Positions 1 to 8,478 are shown, numbered from the stretch's first letter. The stretch is DNA of 25,881 nt from Dehalococcoidia bacterium (GCA_030615425.1 JAUWZG010000003.1:1-25881), one strand, 5' to 3'. Numbers and translations are program-made. The notes: generated by a model from the letters alone, not told the origin.

Positions 1-3000
1 AAACCATCTAAAGTCTTAATTATCGGCTCGGGCCCAATCATAATCGGGCAGGCAGCGGAGTTTGACTACGCCGGTACTCAGGCGTGCAAGGCAATGCGGG
101 AAGAAGGCGTAACCTCGGTGCTGGTCAATTCCAACCCGGCAACTATTATGACCGATGAAGGCATCGCCGATATCATCTATATTGAGCCGCTCACCGTGGA
201 GATGGTCGGTCGCATCATCGAGCGGGAGCGCCCCGATGGACTGCTGCCCACCCTCGGCGGTCAGACCGGACTTAACCTGGCCGTAGACCTGGCTGACGCC
301 GGCATTCTGGATAAATTTAACGTAAAGTCTCTGGGCACACCTATACAGACGATAAGAAACGCCGAAGACCGGGAGCTATTCAAGCAGCTAATGTCTGAGA
401 TTAGCGAGCCGACCCCCCAGAGCGCCACCGTTAACACCCTGGAAGAAGCCAGGAAGGTAGCCAAGAAGATAGGTCTGCCGGTGGTAATCCGCCCCGCCTA
501 CACCCTGGGCGGGACGGGGGGTGGCATGGCATATACCTGGGAGGAACTGGACAGGGCGGCAACCGTTGGGCTAGCCGCCAGCCCTATTAATCAGGTGCTG
601 GTGGAGAAATCGGTGGTGGGGTGGAAAGAGATAGAGTATGAGGTAATGCGAGACGCCGCCGATAACTGCATCACCGTGTGCAACATGGAAAACATCGACC
701 CCATGGGCGTGCACACCGGCGATAGCATTGTCGTCGCTCCCAGCCAGACCCTGACCAACAAAGAGTATCAGATGCTGCGCACGGCCAGCCTCAAGATTAT
801 CCGAGCCCTGGGCGTTGAAGGCGGCTGCAACATACAGTTTGCCCTTGACCCCTATAGCCAAAACTACTATGTAATTGAGGTCAACCCCCGCGTCAGCCGC
901 AGTTCGGCTTTAGCCAGCAAGGCGACCGGCTATCCCATTGCCCGTGTGGCGGCCAAGATAGCCGTGGGCAAGAGGCTGGATGAAATCCCCAACCAAGTAA
1001 CCGGCAAGACCATGGCTTCCTTTGAGCCGGCGCTGGACTATCTGGTGGTCAAGATTCCTCGCTGGCCCTTTGATAAGTTTGCCTCCGGCGACAGGATTAT
1101 CGGCACTCAGATGAAAGCCACCGGCGAGGTAATGGCTATTGACCGGTGCTTTGAAGCCGCCCTGCAGAAGGCGATACGCTCCCTGGAATTCAGCAAAAGG
1201 TCTCTGCTCTGGGAAGACCCGGGCTGGGAGCTGGGGAAAAATCTTGGCTCCTACCCTCTACACCCCAATGACCTCAGATTGTGGGCACTAATGGCCGCCT
1301 TGAGGCGGGGGATAACCCCTGAAGCGCTCTCCGAGCATACCAAGATCGACCTCTGGTTTACCACCAAGCTTCAGAACATCGTGGATATGGAAAAGGAGCT
1401 TCTATCCCAGCCGTTGACCCCGGAGCTTATGTGGCAGGCAAAGCGATTCGGCTTTTCCGATGAGCAGATTGGAACTCTGGCTGACCGACTTCCTGAGCAG
1501 GTAAGAGGGCTGCGCCACGAATGGAATATCCGCCCTGTCTACAAGATGGTGGATACCTGTGCCGCCGAGTTTGACGCCGCCACCCCTTATTTCTATAGCA
1601 CCTACGAGCAGGAGAACGAGGCTGAACCTTCCCAGGTGAATAAGGCAGTGGTTATCGGCAGCGGTCCCATCCGCATTGGCCAGGGGATTGAATTTGACTA
1701 CTGCAGTGTCCATTCCGCCTGGGCATTGCAGGAATCTGGCTACCAGGCCATTATGGTAAACTCAAACCCGGAAACGGTATCCACCGATTTTGACACCAGC
1801 GACCGCCTCTACTTCGAAGCCCTGGATGAGGAGAGCCTGCGTGATATTCTGGAAAACGAAGGTTACAACAGCCAGTCGCCAGCCTCAATAGTCCAGTTTG
1901 GCGGTCAGACGGCGATAAACCTGGCTGAACCCCTATTTCGTAGCGGAATGCCTCTACTCGGCTCCAGTGCCGAAGCCATCGACCTGGCTGAGGACAGGCG
2001 CCGCTTTGAGAACTTCCTCAGCGAGTTAGGCATCCCCCAGCCGCCAGGAGCCGGCGTAACCTCTGTCGACGAAGCGCTCAGCGTAGCCAAACTTATCGGC
2101 TATCCGGTGCTGATCCGCCCCAGCTATGTCCTCGGCGGCAGAGCTATGGAAATAGTCCATGACGACAGCGAGCTTAGCCGTTACATGAAACTGGCCATGG
2201 AACTGGATACCAAGCACCCTGTCCTTATCGATAAGTATCTAGAGGGTAAAGAGGTGGAGGTTGACGCCGTAGGCGATGGGGAAGATATCCTCATTCCGGG
2301 AATAATGGAGCATATTGAACGGGCCGGAGTCCATAGCGGAGATTCAATGGCTCTCTACCCCGGGATAAACCTGACTGAAGCCGAGGTGGAAACCCTTGTT
2401 GACTATGCTATCAAGATAGGGCTGGCACTTAAAATCAAGGGCCTGATGAACGTCCAGTTCGTCATTATGCCCGGTAGCGATACTCAAGGTTCATCAGTTT
2501 ATGTATTGGAGGTAAACCCTCGTGCTAGCCGCACTATCCCGTTTATCTCCAAGGTTACCGGTGTGCCCATGGTAAATGTGGCCACCAAGGTCATGCTGGG
2601 TAAGACCCTTAGAGAGCAGGGTTACCACACCGGACTGTGGCCAAGGCAGAAGCTGGTGGGCATTAAAGCGCCGGTTTTTTCCATGTCAAAGCTGGCTGGC
2701 GTTGATACCTACCTTGGACCTGAGATGAAGTCCACCGGGGAGGTAATGGGGATTGACTATACCTTTGATGCCGCTTTAGCCAAAGCACTGCAAGCCGCCG
2801 GACTAATGCTCCTGCCCCAAGGAGCTATGCTCTTCAGCATCGCCGACAGGGATAAGCCGGAAGCACTACCCATGATTAAGAAGTTCTCCCAGATAGGCTA
2901 TAAGCTATATGCTACTGAAGGCACGGCCAACATGATTGAGGGAGAAGGGCTGCCGGTAACCATGATAAGCAAGAAGCTGAGCGAAGGGCATCCCAACGTT

Positions 3001-3228
3001 ATTGACATTATCAACGATAAGACAGTGAGCGGCATCGTCAATACCATTACCGGGGGTCGTATCCCACTGAGGGACGGCTTCCAAATCCGCCGTGCTGCCA
3101 CCGAGAAGCGCATCCCCTGCTTTACTTCCCTTGATACCGCTCAAGCTGCCTTGGAGGTGCTCCTCAGCGGGAGCCATATTTACAGCGCTCAGCCTCTGCC
3201 AGACTATCGGAGAAAGGGACCCACTTGA
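1..3228 (+). CDS. carB: Carbamoyl-phosphate synthase large subunit, 5' end cut by window edge
   Basis: Makes carbamoyl phosphate from bicarbonate, ATP and ammonia delivered by the small subunit, feeding pyrimidine and arginine synthesis. The frame is open from base 1; 1075 residues are visible, and the first ones ([18 protein letters not shown]) match the usual N-terminus, so only a handful of residues are missing. The two homologous synthetase halves are evident: the nucleotide-binding opening recurs near residue 548 as [20 protein letters not shown]-grasp regions lie near residues 200-300 and 740-850, each with a metal-binding E-V-N-P-R motif. The last ~145 residues form the MGS-like allosteric domain. 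The stop overlaps the TTG start of pyrK (TTGA), implying translational coupling. No frameshift is seen. The first ATG of the visible frame (base 94) is internal, not the true start. Confidence 0.97.
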   Translation, partial: KPSKVLIIGSGPIIIGQAAEFDYAGTQACKAMREEGVTSVLVNSNPATIMTDEGIADIIYIEPLTVEMVGRIIERERPDGLLPTLGGQTGLNLAVDLADAGILDKFNVKSLGTPIQTIRNAEDRELFKQLMSEISEPTPQSATVNTLEEARKVAKKIGLPVVIRPAYTLGGTGGGMAYTWEELDRAATVGLAASPINQVLVEKSVVGWKEIEYEVMRDAADNCITVCNMENIDPMGVHTGDSIVVAPSQTLTNKEYQMLRTASLKIIRALGVEGGCNIQFALDPYSQNYYVIEVNPRVSRSSALASKATGYPIARVAAKIAVGKRLDEIPNQVTGKTMASFEPALDYLVVKIPRWPFDKFASGDRIIGTQMKATGEVMAIDRCFEAALQKAIRSLEFSKRSLLWEDPGWELGKNLGSYPLHPNDLRLWALMAALRRGITPEALSEHTKIDLWFTTKLQNIVDMEKELLSQPLTPELMWQAKRFGFSDEQIGTLADRLPEQVRGLRHEWNIRPVYKMVDTCAAEFDAATPYFYSTYEQENEAEPSQVNKAVVIGSGPIRIGQGIEFDYCSVHSAWALQESGYQAIMVNSNPETVSTDFDTSDRLYFEALDEESLRDILENEGYNSQSPASIVQFGGQTAINLAEPLFRSGMPLLGSSAEAIDLAEDRRRFENFLSELGIPQPPGAGVTSVDEALSVAKLIGYPVLIRPSYVLGGRAMEIVHDDSELSRYMKLAMELDTKHPVLIDKYLEGKEVEVDAVGDGEDILIPGIMEHIERAGVHSGDSMALYPGINLTEAEVETLVDYAIKIGLALKIKGLMNVQFVIMPGSDTQGSSVYVLEVNPRASRTIPFISKVTGVPMVNVATKVMLGKTLREQGYHTGLWPRQKLVGIKAPVFSMSKLAGVDTYLGPEMKSTGEVMGIDYTFDAALAKALQAAGLMLLPQGAMLFSIADRDKPEALPMIKKFSQIGYKLYATEGTANMIEGEGLPVTMISKKLSEGHPNVIDIINDKTVSGIVNTITGGRIPLRDGFQIRRAATEKRIPCFTSLDTAQAALEVLLSGSHIYSAQPLPDYRRKGPT

Positions 3229-4004
3229 GGCAAGCTGAAGCTACCGTTATTTCCAATAATGAAATAATGCCCGGCGTCTATCTTATGTGGCTGGAACCTC
3301 CTCAGATAGCTTCCCCAGCCCAGCCGGGGCAATTTGTCATGGTTCGTTGCGGGGAGGAATTGGAATTCCAGCTACGCCGTCCGCTCAGCATCCACCAGTT
3401 AGACGAGAAGAGGCTTGCCTTGCTATTCAACGTGGTGGGAAAGGGGACTCAGCGGCTATCTCAGTGCCAGGCTGGTGATAACCTAGACCTGCTCGGACCG
3501 CTAGGTAACGGCTTTACTATTCATCCTGGTTCACAGAACCTGCTGCTGGTGGCTGGCGGCATTGGCATTGCCCCCCTAGTCTTCCTGGCTCAGCAAGCCT
3601 TAAGTCAAGGATATTCAGTAACCCTGCTATTGGGGGCACCAACCGCCCCCCAGCTTTACCCCCAACACCTCCTCCCCCCCGAAGTCAGCCTCATCACCGC
3701 CACTGAAGATGAGACAGCGGGCAAAAAGGGCATGATAACCGACCTCCTGCCCGATTTTACTAGCCGGGCAGACCAGGTCTTTGTCTGCGGGCCTACCTCA
3801 ATGTATCAGACCATGGCCACCCAAAAGCTACAGAAAACAAAGCCGGTCCAAATTTCCTTAGAGGTGCGGATGGGGTGTGGGCTGGGCATCTGCTACGGCT
3901 GCACGGTAAAGACCAAAAGCGAACTAAAACAGGTATGCAAGGACGGACCGGTATTTGATTTGGACGATATTTTGTGGGAGGAACTAGCTAACGGGGGTGT
4001 TTAA
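3225..4004 (+). CDS. pyrK: Dihydroorotate dehydrogenase B electron-transfer subunit
   Basis: Flavin/iron-sulfur subunit that passes electrons from the PyrD flavoprotein to NAD in dihydroorotate oxidation. The 259 residues fit the family length. A ferredoxin-reductase-like FAD site is seen as RRPLSI (51-56), an NAD-binding glycine motif as GGIGIAPL (111-118), and a C-terminal [2Fe-2S] site as C218-x4-C223-x2-C226-x11-C238. The start is TTG, chosen because it overlaps the carB stop by 4 bp and places the N-terminus correctly. Pairing with carB supports a pyrimidine operon; pyrD is not in the window. A related role as an electron-transfer subunit for another PyrD-like enzyme cannot be excluded, but the carB context favours PyrK. 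Confidence 0.93.
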   Translation: MRQAEATVISNNEIMPGVYLMWLEPPQIASPAQPGQFVMVRCGEELEFQLRRPLSIHQLDEKRLALLFNVVGKGTQRLSQCQAGDNLDLLGPLGNGFTIHPGSQNLLLVAGGIGIAPLVFLAQQALSQGYSVTLLLGAPTAPQLYPQHLLPPEVSLITATEDETAGKKGMITDLLPDFTSRADQVFVCGPTSMYQTMATQKLQKTKPVQISLEVRMGCGLGICYGCTVKTKSELKQVCKDGPVFDLDDILWEELANGGV

Positions 4005-4028
4005 GAGGGACGAAATCCCTCCCCCGTT
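4005..4028 (+). terminator. Probable terminator hairpin after carB-pyrK
   Basis: Directly after the pyrK stop, GAGGGA (4005-4010) pairs with TCCCTC (4016-4021) around a CGAAA loop. The stretch that follows is CCCCGTTTT, so the U-run is short and interrupted. It also abuts the intergenic repeat. A transcription stop is inferred from position and shape only. Confidence 0.5.
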
Positions 4029-4225
4029 TTATATCTATTCCCACCCACCACCCTTAAGAGGAAGGGGAAGTAAGGGAGGCTTCGCCCACCACCCTTAAGG
4101 GGTGAGAGGGAGCGAAATATAGAGAGTCTTAGAGGAGCGAAGCCCCTGAGGGTGGGAGGGTGGGAAGAAAAACCTAAATTAAGAGCGGGGAGGAAGTGGG
4201 AGGGAAGATATAAATCAAAAAGCAG
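4023..4225 (+). repeat. GC-rich intergenic repeat, copy A (with degenerate inverted right arm)
   Basis: The stretch 4023-4119 begins CCCGTTTTATATCTATTCCC, then runs through two CCCTTAAG palindromic cores (around 4051 and 4092) and ends GCGAAATA. The minus strand of 8479-8561 carries the same succession; the first 45 bases agree at 41 positions. Both copies sit just after a gene stop (pyrK here, hom there) in the same orientation relative to that gene. In copy A an inverted, degraded version of the left arm appears at about 4178-4225 (TTAAGAGCGG... to ...GATATAAATC), and GGCTTCGC (4078-4085) pairs with GCGAAGCC (4137-4144). It looks like a REP- or MITE-like non-coding element. No open frame in it looks real. 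Confidence 0.65.
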
Positions 4226-4238
4226 CGGGGGGTGCACC

Positions 4239-4655
4239 ATGGTAGTCACCAAGAAAATCAGCCTTCAAAGTAAAGGGCACGGCGACATCGTTGATATTAC
4301 GCCCGAGGTACAAAAGCAGCTGGCTGAGACGGGTATAAGCGACGGAACGGTTACCCTGTTTGTTACCGGTTCCACCGCCGGGATTTCCACCATTGAGTTT
4401 GAATCGGGGCTGCTTTCTGACTTCCAGAGTATGTGGGAGCGAAATGTCCCCACCGACATCCCTTACCAGCACGACCGCGCCTGGGGTGAAGGCAACGGAT
4501 ACTCCCATGTCCGAGCCTCGCTACTGGGCGCCTCTTTAGTAATTCCGTTTAGCGACAAGAGGCTAGCTCTGGGAACCTGGCAGCAGGTAGTGCTGATAGA
4601 CTTCGACAACAGACCAAGGTCAAGGCAAATCGTAGTGCAGATTATGGGCGAATAA
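4239..4655 (+). CDS. yjbQ: YjbQ/UPF0047 family protein
   Basis: A 138-residue protein of the YjbQ (UPF0047) family, whose bacterial members show thiamine-phosphate synthase activity when overproduced but whose normal role is not settled. Family hallmarks are TGSTAGIST near residue 40, a Y-x-H-D-x-x-W segment, the N-G-Y-S-H-V-R-A block, and the ending LALGTWQQVVLIDFDNRPR-x-R. The frame is open back to 4152, but the first 29 codons come from the GC-rich repeat and are low-complexity; the ATG at 4239, with a G-rich stretch just upstream, gives the normal family length. The gene stands alone between the repeat and the promoter of the next gene. Confidence 0.88.
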   Translation: MVVTKKISLQSKGHGDIVDITPEVQKQLAETGISDGTVTLFVTGSTAGISTIEFESGLLSDFQSMWERNVPTDIPYQHDRAWGEGNGYSHVRASLLGASLVIPFSDKRLALGTWQQVVLIDFDNRPRSRQIVVQIMGE

Positions 4656-4662
4656 TTTGACT

Positions 4663-4692
4663 TTGACAGCAGCTCAAGCCAGAGCTTATAAT
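4663..4692 (+). promoter_or_regulatory. Sigma70-type promoter for the mini rubredoxin-like genes
   Basis: TTGACA (4663-4668) and TATAAT (4687-4692) are both perfect consensus, 18 bp apart. The spacer holds an inverted repeat, AGCTC (4671-4675) with GAGCT (4682-4686), which could be an operator. Transcription would start about 40 bases before the ATG at 4741. Confidence 0.75.
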
Positions 4693-4740
4693 ATAGCGGT
4701 TTTTATAGAGCAAACCAAGTTGTAGAAAGGCAGCTTTTAG

Positions 4741-4860
4741 ATGGCAAATCAGATAGGCAAGAGGTATCGCTGTACTAAGTGTGGCGCTGAGTTCATTGTT
4801 ACCCGGGCGGGCGATGGCACCATCCACTGCTGTGGTCAACCCATGGAGCTAAAGAAATAG
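4741..4860 (+). CDS. Desulforedoxin-like zinc/iron mini protein (39 aa)
   Basis: A 39-residue protein, MANQIGKRYRCTKCGAEF..., with a CxxC at residues 11-14 and a CC pair at about 29-30 followed by GQPMELKK. This spacing is that of desulforedoxin and the N-terminal domain of desulfoferrodoxin, where four cysteines hold one Fe. The C-C-G-x-x-M ending fits the family well. It is expected to be a soluble one-electron carrier or a small metal-binding protein; which metal it holds cannot be read from sequence. A GAAAGG stretch about 10 bases upstream can serve as ribosome site. A paralogue follows 26 bp downstream, and both lie behind the consensus promoter at 4663-4692. Confidence 0.8.
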   Translation: MANQIGKRYRCTKCGAEFIVTRAGDGTIHCCGQPMELKK

Positions 4861-4886
4861 GTTAAGTCTATAGGAGTATTATCCAA

Positions 4887-5030
4887 ATGCCGAGTCAATT
4901 AGGTAAAAGATATCGCTGTGCTAAGTGTGGCACTGAAATACTATGCACTAAAGCCGGTGAAGGCACGCCTACCTGCTGCGGTCAGGAAATGGAACTCCAG
5001 GAGCCAAGACCAATCCCATCTTCAGATTAA
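4887..5030 (+). CDS. Second desulforedoxin-like mini protein (47 aa)
   Basis: Paralogue of the preceding gene: MPSQLGKRYRCAKCGTEI... with the same CxxC, then an extra Cys in ILC, then TCCGQEMEL, and a short proline-rich tail (QEPRPIPSSD) that the first copy lacks. AGGAGT at 4872-4877 places a good ribosome site 10 bases before the ATG. The two genes probably arose by tandem duplication and share one transcript. The stop TAA (5028-5030) overlaps the stop of the convergent folE on the palindrome TTAA, so there is no space for a separate terminator between them. An electron-carrier role is inferred from the family. Confidence 0.8.
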   Translation: MPSQLGKRYRCAKCGTEILCTKAGEGTPTCCGQEMELQEPRPIPSSD

Positions 5031-5602
5031 CCCGGCTGCTTACCCTGCAGCAGAGAGAAAAATTCAGCCCTGGTCTCCGCTTTGCTGCGAAAGGTTCCTC
5101 TCAGGGCTGAAGTAATTATAGCGCTTCCCGGCTTCTTAATACCCCGCATAATCATGCACAGGTGCTCAGCCTGGACGATTACCCCCACCCCATCAGGTTT
5201 AAGCCCATTCACGATGGCATCAGCAATCTGGGTGGTCATTCTCTCCTGAATCTGGGGGCGTTTAGCAAAGATTTCCACCACCCGAGCCATCTTGCTTCCA
5301 CCGACAACACGCCCGGTAGCATTAGGAATATAACCTATATGCACCACACCGTAAAAGGGCAAAAGGTGATGCTCACACATGGAATAAAAGGGAATATCCC
5401 TGAGAATTACCATTTCGCGGTGACCTTCCTCAAAGCCTACCGTTAGCTCTTGCTGCGGGTTCATATCAAGTCCCATAAAAAGCTCGGTATACATCTCAGC
5501 CACCCGCTCCGGGGTGCCTACCAGTCCCTCCCTTTCCGGGTCTTCCCCGATAGCCCTGATAATGGAAGTTACTGCCCTCTTGATTCCGCTCTCATCAATC
5601 AC
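5027..5602 (-). CDS. folE: GTP cyclohydrolase I
   Basis: Converts GTP to dihydroneopterin triphosphate, the first step of tetrahydrofolate synthesis. The 191-residue protein is full length. Zinc ligands are C76 and H79 in SMCEHH and C149 in AEHLCM. The catalytic-core block RPQIQERMTTQIADAI and the closing T-S-A-L-R-G segment are present. The start is GTG at 5602 with an excellent AAGGAGGG ribosome site (5608-5615). It lies downstream of thrC on the same strand, across a 141-bp gap holding two direct repeats, so it probably has its own regulated promoter. Folate supply would matter to corrinoid methyl-transfer metabolism suggested elsewhere in the window, though that link is inference. Confidence 0.97.
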   Translation of the reverse strand: MIDESGIKRAVTSIIRAIGEDPEREGLVGTPERVAEMYTELFMGLDMNPQQELTVGFEEGHREMVILRDIPFYSMCEHHLLPFYGVVHIGYIPNATGRVVGGSKMARVVEIFAKRPQIQERMTTQIADAIVNGLKPDGVGVIVQAEHLCMIMRGIKKPGSAIITSALRGTFRSKAETRAEFFSLLQGKQPG

Positions 5603-5637
5603 TCCAACCCTCCTTTAATGCCTACCATTGTTTGCTA

Positions 5638-5710
5638 AAACAATTCCTATCTAATTAGCTACGAAATATGCGACTTATTTTTTAGGGAAACAATTCCTAT
5701 CTGATTAGCT
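5638..5710. repeat. Pair of 23-bp direct repeats upstream of folE
   Basis: The unit CAATTCCTATCT-R-ATTAGCT, preceded by AAA, occurs at 5638-5660 and 5688-5710, differing at one base; start-to-start distance is 50 bp, close to five helical turns. The repeats lie 36-108 bp before the folE GTG start on the minus strand. They look like binding sites for a regulator. No clear -10/-35 pair is visible on either side. Confidence 0.6.
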
Positions 5711-5743
5711 TTGATAATTGTTCAATTGTTATGTCAAGTTATT

Positions 5744-6796
5744 TTAAGCCAAGCCCAAAGCCCGCTCCACAGCGGCTAAATCAGCCGGCAGCTCGAGGAA
5801 GGGCTCGGTGTCTTTTACTGCGGTTTCGGTATCCTTGAGTCCGGTGCCGGTTACGATACAGACCACCCTGCTTTTTGAGAAATCCATTCCCTCCCGAGAA
5901 AGCTTGGCAAGCCCGGCTAGAGATGCCGCTGACGCTGGCTCGCCAAAGACGCCCCCCTTAGTTGCCATAAGCCTTTGGGCAGCCAGAATCTCGTCATCGC
6001 TGACAATATCAATAGCGCCGCCGGACTCATCCCGAGCCGCCATCGCCTTCTTCCAGCTAGCCGGGTTGCCTATTCTTATTGCCGAGGCAACAGTCTCCGG
6101 CTGCTCGATAACATAGCCCCGAACAATGGGAGCAGCACCCTCCGCCTGAAAGCCCATCATCCTAGGTTTTATCTTCGCCCTACCCGCTTGATGGTATTCT
6201 TTAAAACCCTTCCAGTAGGCGGTGATATTGCCGGCATTACCCACCGGGATAAAAAGGTAGTCCGGGGCTTCGCCCAAGCTATCAATAATCTCAAAGGCGG
6301 CAGTCTTTTGTCCTTCTATACGATGGGGGTTAAGCGAGTTCACCAGGGCAATGGGATACTTCTGGGTCAGGCTTCGCACTATGGTCAGCGCCTGGTCAAA
6401 ATTTCCTTCAATAGCCAATATCCTCGCCCGATAGACAATAGCCTGAGCCATCTTACCCAGAGCAATCTTACCTTTAGGCACAACGATAATAGCGCCAACG
6501 CCACAATAGGCGGCATAGGCAGCAGCTGAGGCGCTGGTATTGCCGGTGGAGGCACACATGAGAGCCTTGCTTCCAGCTTCCAGCGCTTTGGCTACCGCCA
6601 CCACCATGCCCCTGTCCTTAAAGGAGCCGGTGGGATTACACCCCTCCAGCTTAAGGTATAGCTCACCGCAGCCAAGCTCCTTTTCAAGCTGAGTGCACCT
6701 GACCAGAGGGGTATCCCCCTCGCCTAAAGAGAAGAGGGGCGTTTTGGGCGTGACGGGAAGGAAGTCTTTATATCTAGCTAAAACTCCGTATTTCAT
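5744..6796 (-). CDS. thrC: Threonine synthase
   Basis: PLP enzyme converting O-phosphohomoserine to threonine. The 350-residue length fits the short bacterial/archaeal type. The PLP lysine is K60 in the motif GSFKDRG; a phosphate-binding glycine loop is seen as PVGNAGN, and [14 protein letters not shown] contacts the cofactor. The N-terminus ([16 protein letters not shown]) is typical. It lies on the same strand as hom (8574-9875), which supplies the preceding step, but the two are separated by the accessory island, as if that island had been inserted into a formerly closer arrangement. The latter point is inference. Confidence 0.96.
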   Translation of the reverse strand: MKYGVLARYKDFLPVTPKTPLFSLGEGDTPLVRCTQLEKELGCGELYLKLEGCNPTGSFKDRGMVVAVAKALEAGSKALMCASTGNTSASAAAYAAYCGVGAIIVVPKGKIALGKMAQAIVYRARILAIEGNFDQALTIVRSLTQKYPIALVNSLNPHRIEGQKTAAFEIIDSLGEAPDYLFIPVGNAGNITAYWKGFKEYHQAGRAKIKPRMMGFQAEGAAPIVRGYVIEQPETVASAIRIGNPASWKKAMAARDESGGAIDIVSDDEILAAQRLMATKGGVFGEPASAASLAGLAKLSREGMDFSKSRVVCIVTGTGLKDTETAVKDTEPFLELPADLAAVERALGLA

Positions 6797-6877
6797 AGCT
6801 CTTTTTCACCAAACCCCCTTAAAAATTTACGGTAAGTATACCTTGAGTGCAAGTATTGGCTAGGGTGCTAATCCCGA

Positions 6878-7204
6878 TTACGGTCTCGGTGGCTCAAGGT
6901 TGTTCCTATAATTCTGGGGTACCGCTGACCAAGCCTCTGTAGCCTCTTTGTGTGTCTTATGTAGGTCTAGGATTGCGTTGGTGATTCTTTCAGCGTCAGG
7001 CCATTTCTTTGGTTCAAAAGAATATGTCCCCCTACCAAAGCCAGCTTCTGCGGACATTTCTATTCCAGAAATCCGAAATGCGTAATAATTCACCAGTGCA
7101 TCAGATACTTTCTTAATATGAGCCTGCATCTCCTGAATTTCAGCCTGTGTTTTCTTGTAACGGTTTTGAGCGTCAAGATATTTGGTAACTGCATCTTCGG
7201 CCAC
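6878..7204 (-). CDS. Unrecognised 108-aa protein with N-terminal coiled coil
   Basis: I do not recognise this protein. Residues 1-40 are charged and helical (TKYLDAQNRYKKTQAEIQEM) with a coiled-coil look; the middle has an aromatic/glycine segment (GFGRGTYSFEPKKWPD), followed by a second helix and a proline-rich end. There is no signal peptide or membrane segment, so it is probably cytoplasmic. The start is GTG at 7204, with GGGAGG (7211-7216) six bases upstream and a recognisable promoter just before that. The ribosome site, promoter and normal codon use argue that it is a real gene rather than a chance frame. It could be accessory, as it borders the AT-rich island. Confidence 0.7.
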   Translation of the reverse strand: MAEDAVTKYLDAQNRYKKTQAEIQEMQAHIKKVSDALVNYYAFRISGIEMSAEAGFGRGTYSFEPKKWPDAERITNAILDLHKTHKEATEAWSAVPQNYRNNLEPPRP

Positions 7205-7227
7205 AGCACACCTCCCTTATAGCGTGG

Positions 7228-7264
7228 ATTATAGCACTAAAGTAAGGGGTATCAAAGTAAGGGG
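7228..7264 (-). promoter_or_regulatory. Promoter with tandem 11-bp operator-like repeats
   Basis: On the minus strand, TTGATA (7255-7250) and TATAAT (7233-7228) are 16 bp apart. AAAGTAAGGGG (as read on the plus strand) occurs at 7239-7249 and 7254-7264, 15 bp apart, one copy in the spacer and one overlapping the -35. The layout suggests repression of the 108-aa gene by a protein that binds both repeats. Confidence 0.6.
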
Positions 7265-7364
7265 CGGTGTCAAGTTAGAAATTGGAGAATAAGGAAGCAA
7301 GTTGGTAGAAAATATGCGAAAACGGGAGCTACTATGATAGAATTCAGCTTGCAACAAGAACCCC

Positions 7365-7428
7365 TTGTCAATCGGGCTTGACAATTGTCAAGATGGTGTT
7401 TACACTATGGCATATTGTAATATATAAT
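7365..7428 (+). promoter_or_regulatory. Promoter and palindromic operator of the toxin-antitoxin operon
   Basis: A perfect 16-bp palindrome CTTGACAATTGTCAAG spans 7377-7392, and an extra half-site TTGTCAA lies at 7365-7371. Just after it, TTTACA (7399-7404) and TATAAT (7423-7428) stand 18 bp apart. Antitoxin binding to such a palindrome is the usual autoregulation of type II systems; that it applies here is inferred. The palindrome also contains TTGACA, a possible alternative -35. Confidence 0.65.
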
Positions 7429-7463
7429 GATAATAGTAGAGAAAGGAGGGAAAAAGGCAGCCG

Positions 7464-7634
7464 ATGACTAGTGTTGTTTTATCTAAGCCAGAGCAAATGT
7501 TCAAAGCTAGTGAACTAGTGGCAAGTTTACGAAGCGACCCTAAGATTATGGAGGCGATTGAGCAGGGTATGAAGGCTCGCCTTGAAGGTAGAGTTAAACC
7601 TTGGAGTAAGGTGAAAGAAGAACTTGAAATCTGA
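7464..7634 (+). CDS. Putative antitoxin (56 aa)
   Basis: A 56-residue protein, MTSVVLSKPEQMFKASELVA..., ending GRVKPWSKVKEELEI. The ending resembles the toxin-wrapping tail of Phd/RelB-type antitoxins (G-x-V-K-x-x-S/W-x-V-x-x-E-L). AAAGGAGGG (7442-7450) lies upstream; its 13-base distance to the ATG is long, and AAGG at 7454-7457 is an alternative site. The coding region overlaps the next gene by 11 bp, as is common for antitoxin-toxin pairs. The family is not identified by a strict motif, so the call rests on size, order, overlap and the upstream palindrome. The gene is AT-richer than carB or hom. Confidence 0.6.
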   Translation: MTSVVLSKPEQMFKASELVASLRSDPKIMEAIEQGMKARLEGRVKPWSKVKEELEI

Positions 7635-7899
7635 TAAAATCCACATCCCCAACCCCGTGGCCGAAGCAATACAAGGATTTGACCCCAGCGACCGTAGGCT
7701 AATCGCCGGGGTCTTTGCACTTTTAGAGGATGATTACTGGCGAGATACTCAGAAAGTTGATTTCGGCACAATTCAAGGTGAACAAACATGGGCTATAGCA
7801 GCAAGTCGTGTAACCGTTGTTTTTGTTGAAGAAAGCGATGGGACTATTACAGTAATCTTTGTTAATATGCGTTCACGATTTCATCCATCTTGGCTTTGA
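7624..7899 (+). CDS. Putative RelE/ParE-like toxin (91 aa)
   Basis: A 91-residue protein whose second half, WAIAASRVTVVFVEESDG then TITVIFVNMRSRFHPSWL, has the alternating beta pattern of the RelE/ParE fold (an R-x-x-V-x-F-x-E-x-x-x-G-x-I-x-V-I-F-V array). The expected role is an mRNA endonuclease or gyrase-type poison neutralised by the 56-aa partner. The start is taken as TTG at 7624 because the frame is closed by TGA only a few codons upstream; a GTG at about 7660 is the only alternative and would cut the first helix. Catalytic residues are not certain, so a divergent or inactive toxin is possible. Confidence 0.6.
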   Translation: MKSDKIHIPNPVAEAIQGFDPSDRRLIAGVFALLEDDYWRDTQKVDFGTIQGEQTWAIAASRVTVVFVEESDGTITVIFVNMRSRFHPSWL

Positions 7900-7912
7900 G
7901 GGAGAGTCAATT

Positions 7913-8362
7913 TTGAATAATAAAGACTTTAAAAGCACAGTAGAGGCTATACTAGCAAAACACAATATTGCTTCATTATATAAAGCGTGGGAGCAAGCCA
8001 TTTCTCTTGAACCCAAAGCCAATATAATAGCTTATTGGATTCGTGATTCGGATGATGTAATAAATATAGTTTGGCTTACCCCTTTGGGTATATATGATAT
8101 AAGTCAGTTTACTGAACCAGAACAATCAGCGTTTAATTATGTACCTCTTCAAAGTATTCTGTCATTTGAAGTAAGAAGACTGAAAAATGTAGCACATTAC
8201 TTTGGCCATACAGCAAAAGGGGATATGCTAATAACTGCTTACTGCCAAACAAATTCACCGAATCTACTATGGGTTGCTGATACACAAAAGCAAACAAAGG
8301 AATTAGAGAGTTTCTTTCTTCATGTTTTTGCTAGCTATTACAACATTATTGGTAAGCGTTAG
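7913..8362 (+). CDS. Unknown 149-aa protein, third gene of the toxin-antitoxin operon
   Basis: Not recognised. The start is TTG at 7913, preceded by GAGGGAGAG (7898-7906) that overlaps the toxin stop, so it is translated as part of the same operon; the frame extends to 7859 but that part overlaps the toxin. The protein begins with a short helical segment, followed by a run of beta strands (IVWLTPLGIYDIS, then ILSFEVRRLKN, then LLWVADT) and a final amphipathic helix (KELESFFLHVFASYYNIIG). This succession resembles bacterial PH-like domains, an inference from pattern only. It is strongly AT-rich, with many ATA and TTA codons, unlike the housekeeping genes, consistent with horizontal acquisition. 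Confidence 0.65.
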   Translation: MNNKDFKSTVEAILAKHNIASLYKAWEQAISLEPKANIIAYWIRDSDDVINIVWLTPLGIYDISQFTEPEQSAFNYVPLQSILSFEVRRLKNVAHYFGHTAKGDMLITAYCQTNSPNLLWVADTQKQTKELESFFLHVFASYYNIIGKR

Positions 8363-8478
8363 TACACAACCTTAATCAACTAGCCTCACAATCTCTTCAA
8401 TATAAAGATAAAGACACCAGCATTTCAAATTGACCCACTACCTACTTCTCCGCATTGGACATAATTACTTCTTTCCCC

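Noticed and set aside
571..861. Open frames antisense to carB (this and several others up to 3177)
   Set aside because: They mirror strongly conserved carB codons, lack ribosome sites and show no family features.
4152..4238. Longer N-terminus for YjbQ from ATG 4152
   Set aside because: The 29 extra codons lie in the GC-rich repeat, are low-complexity, and exceed the family length.
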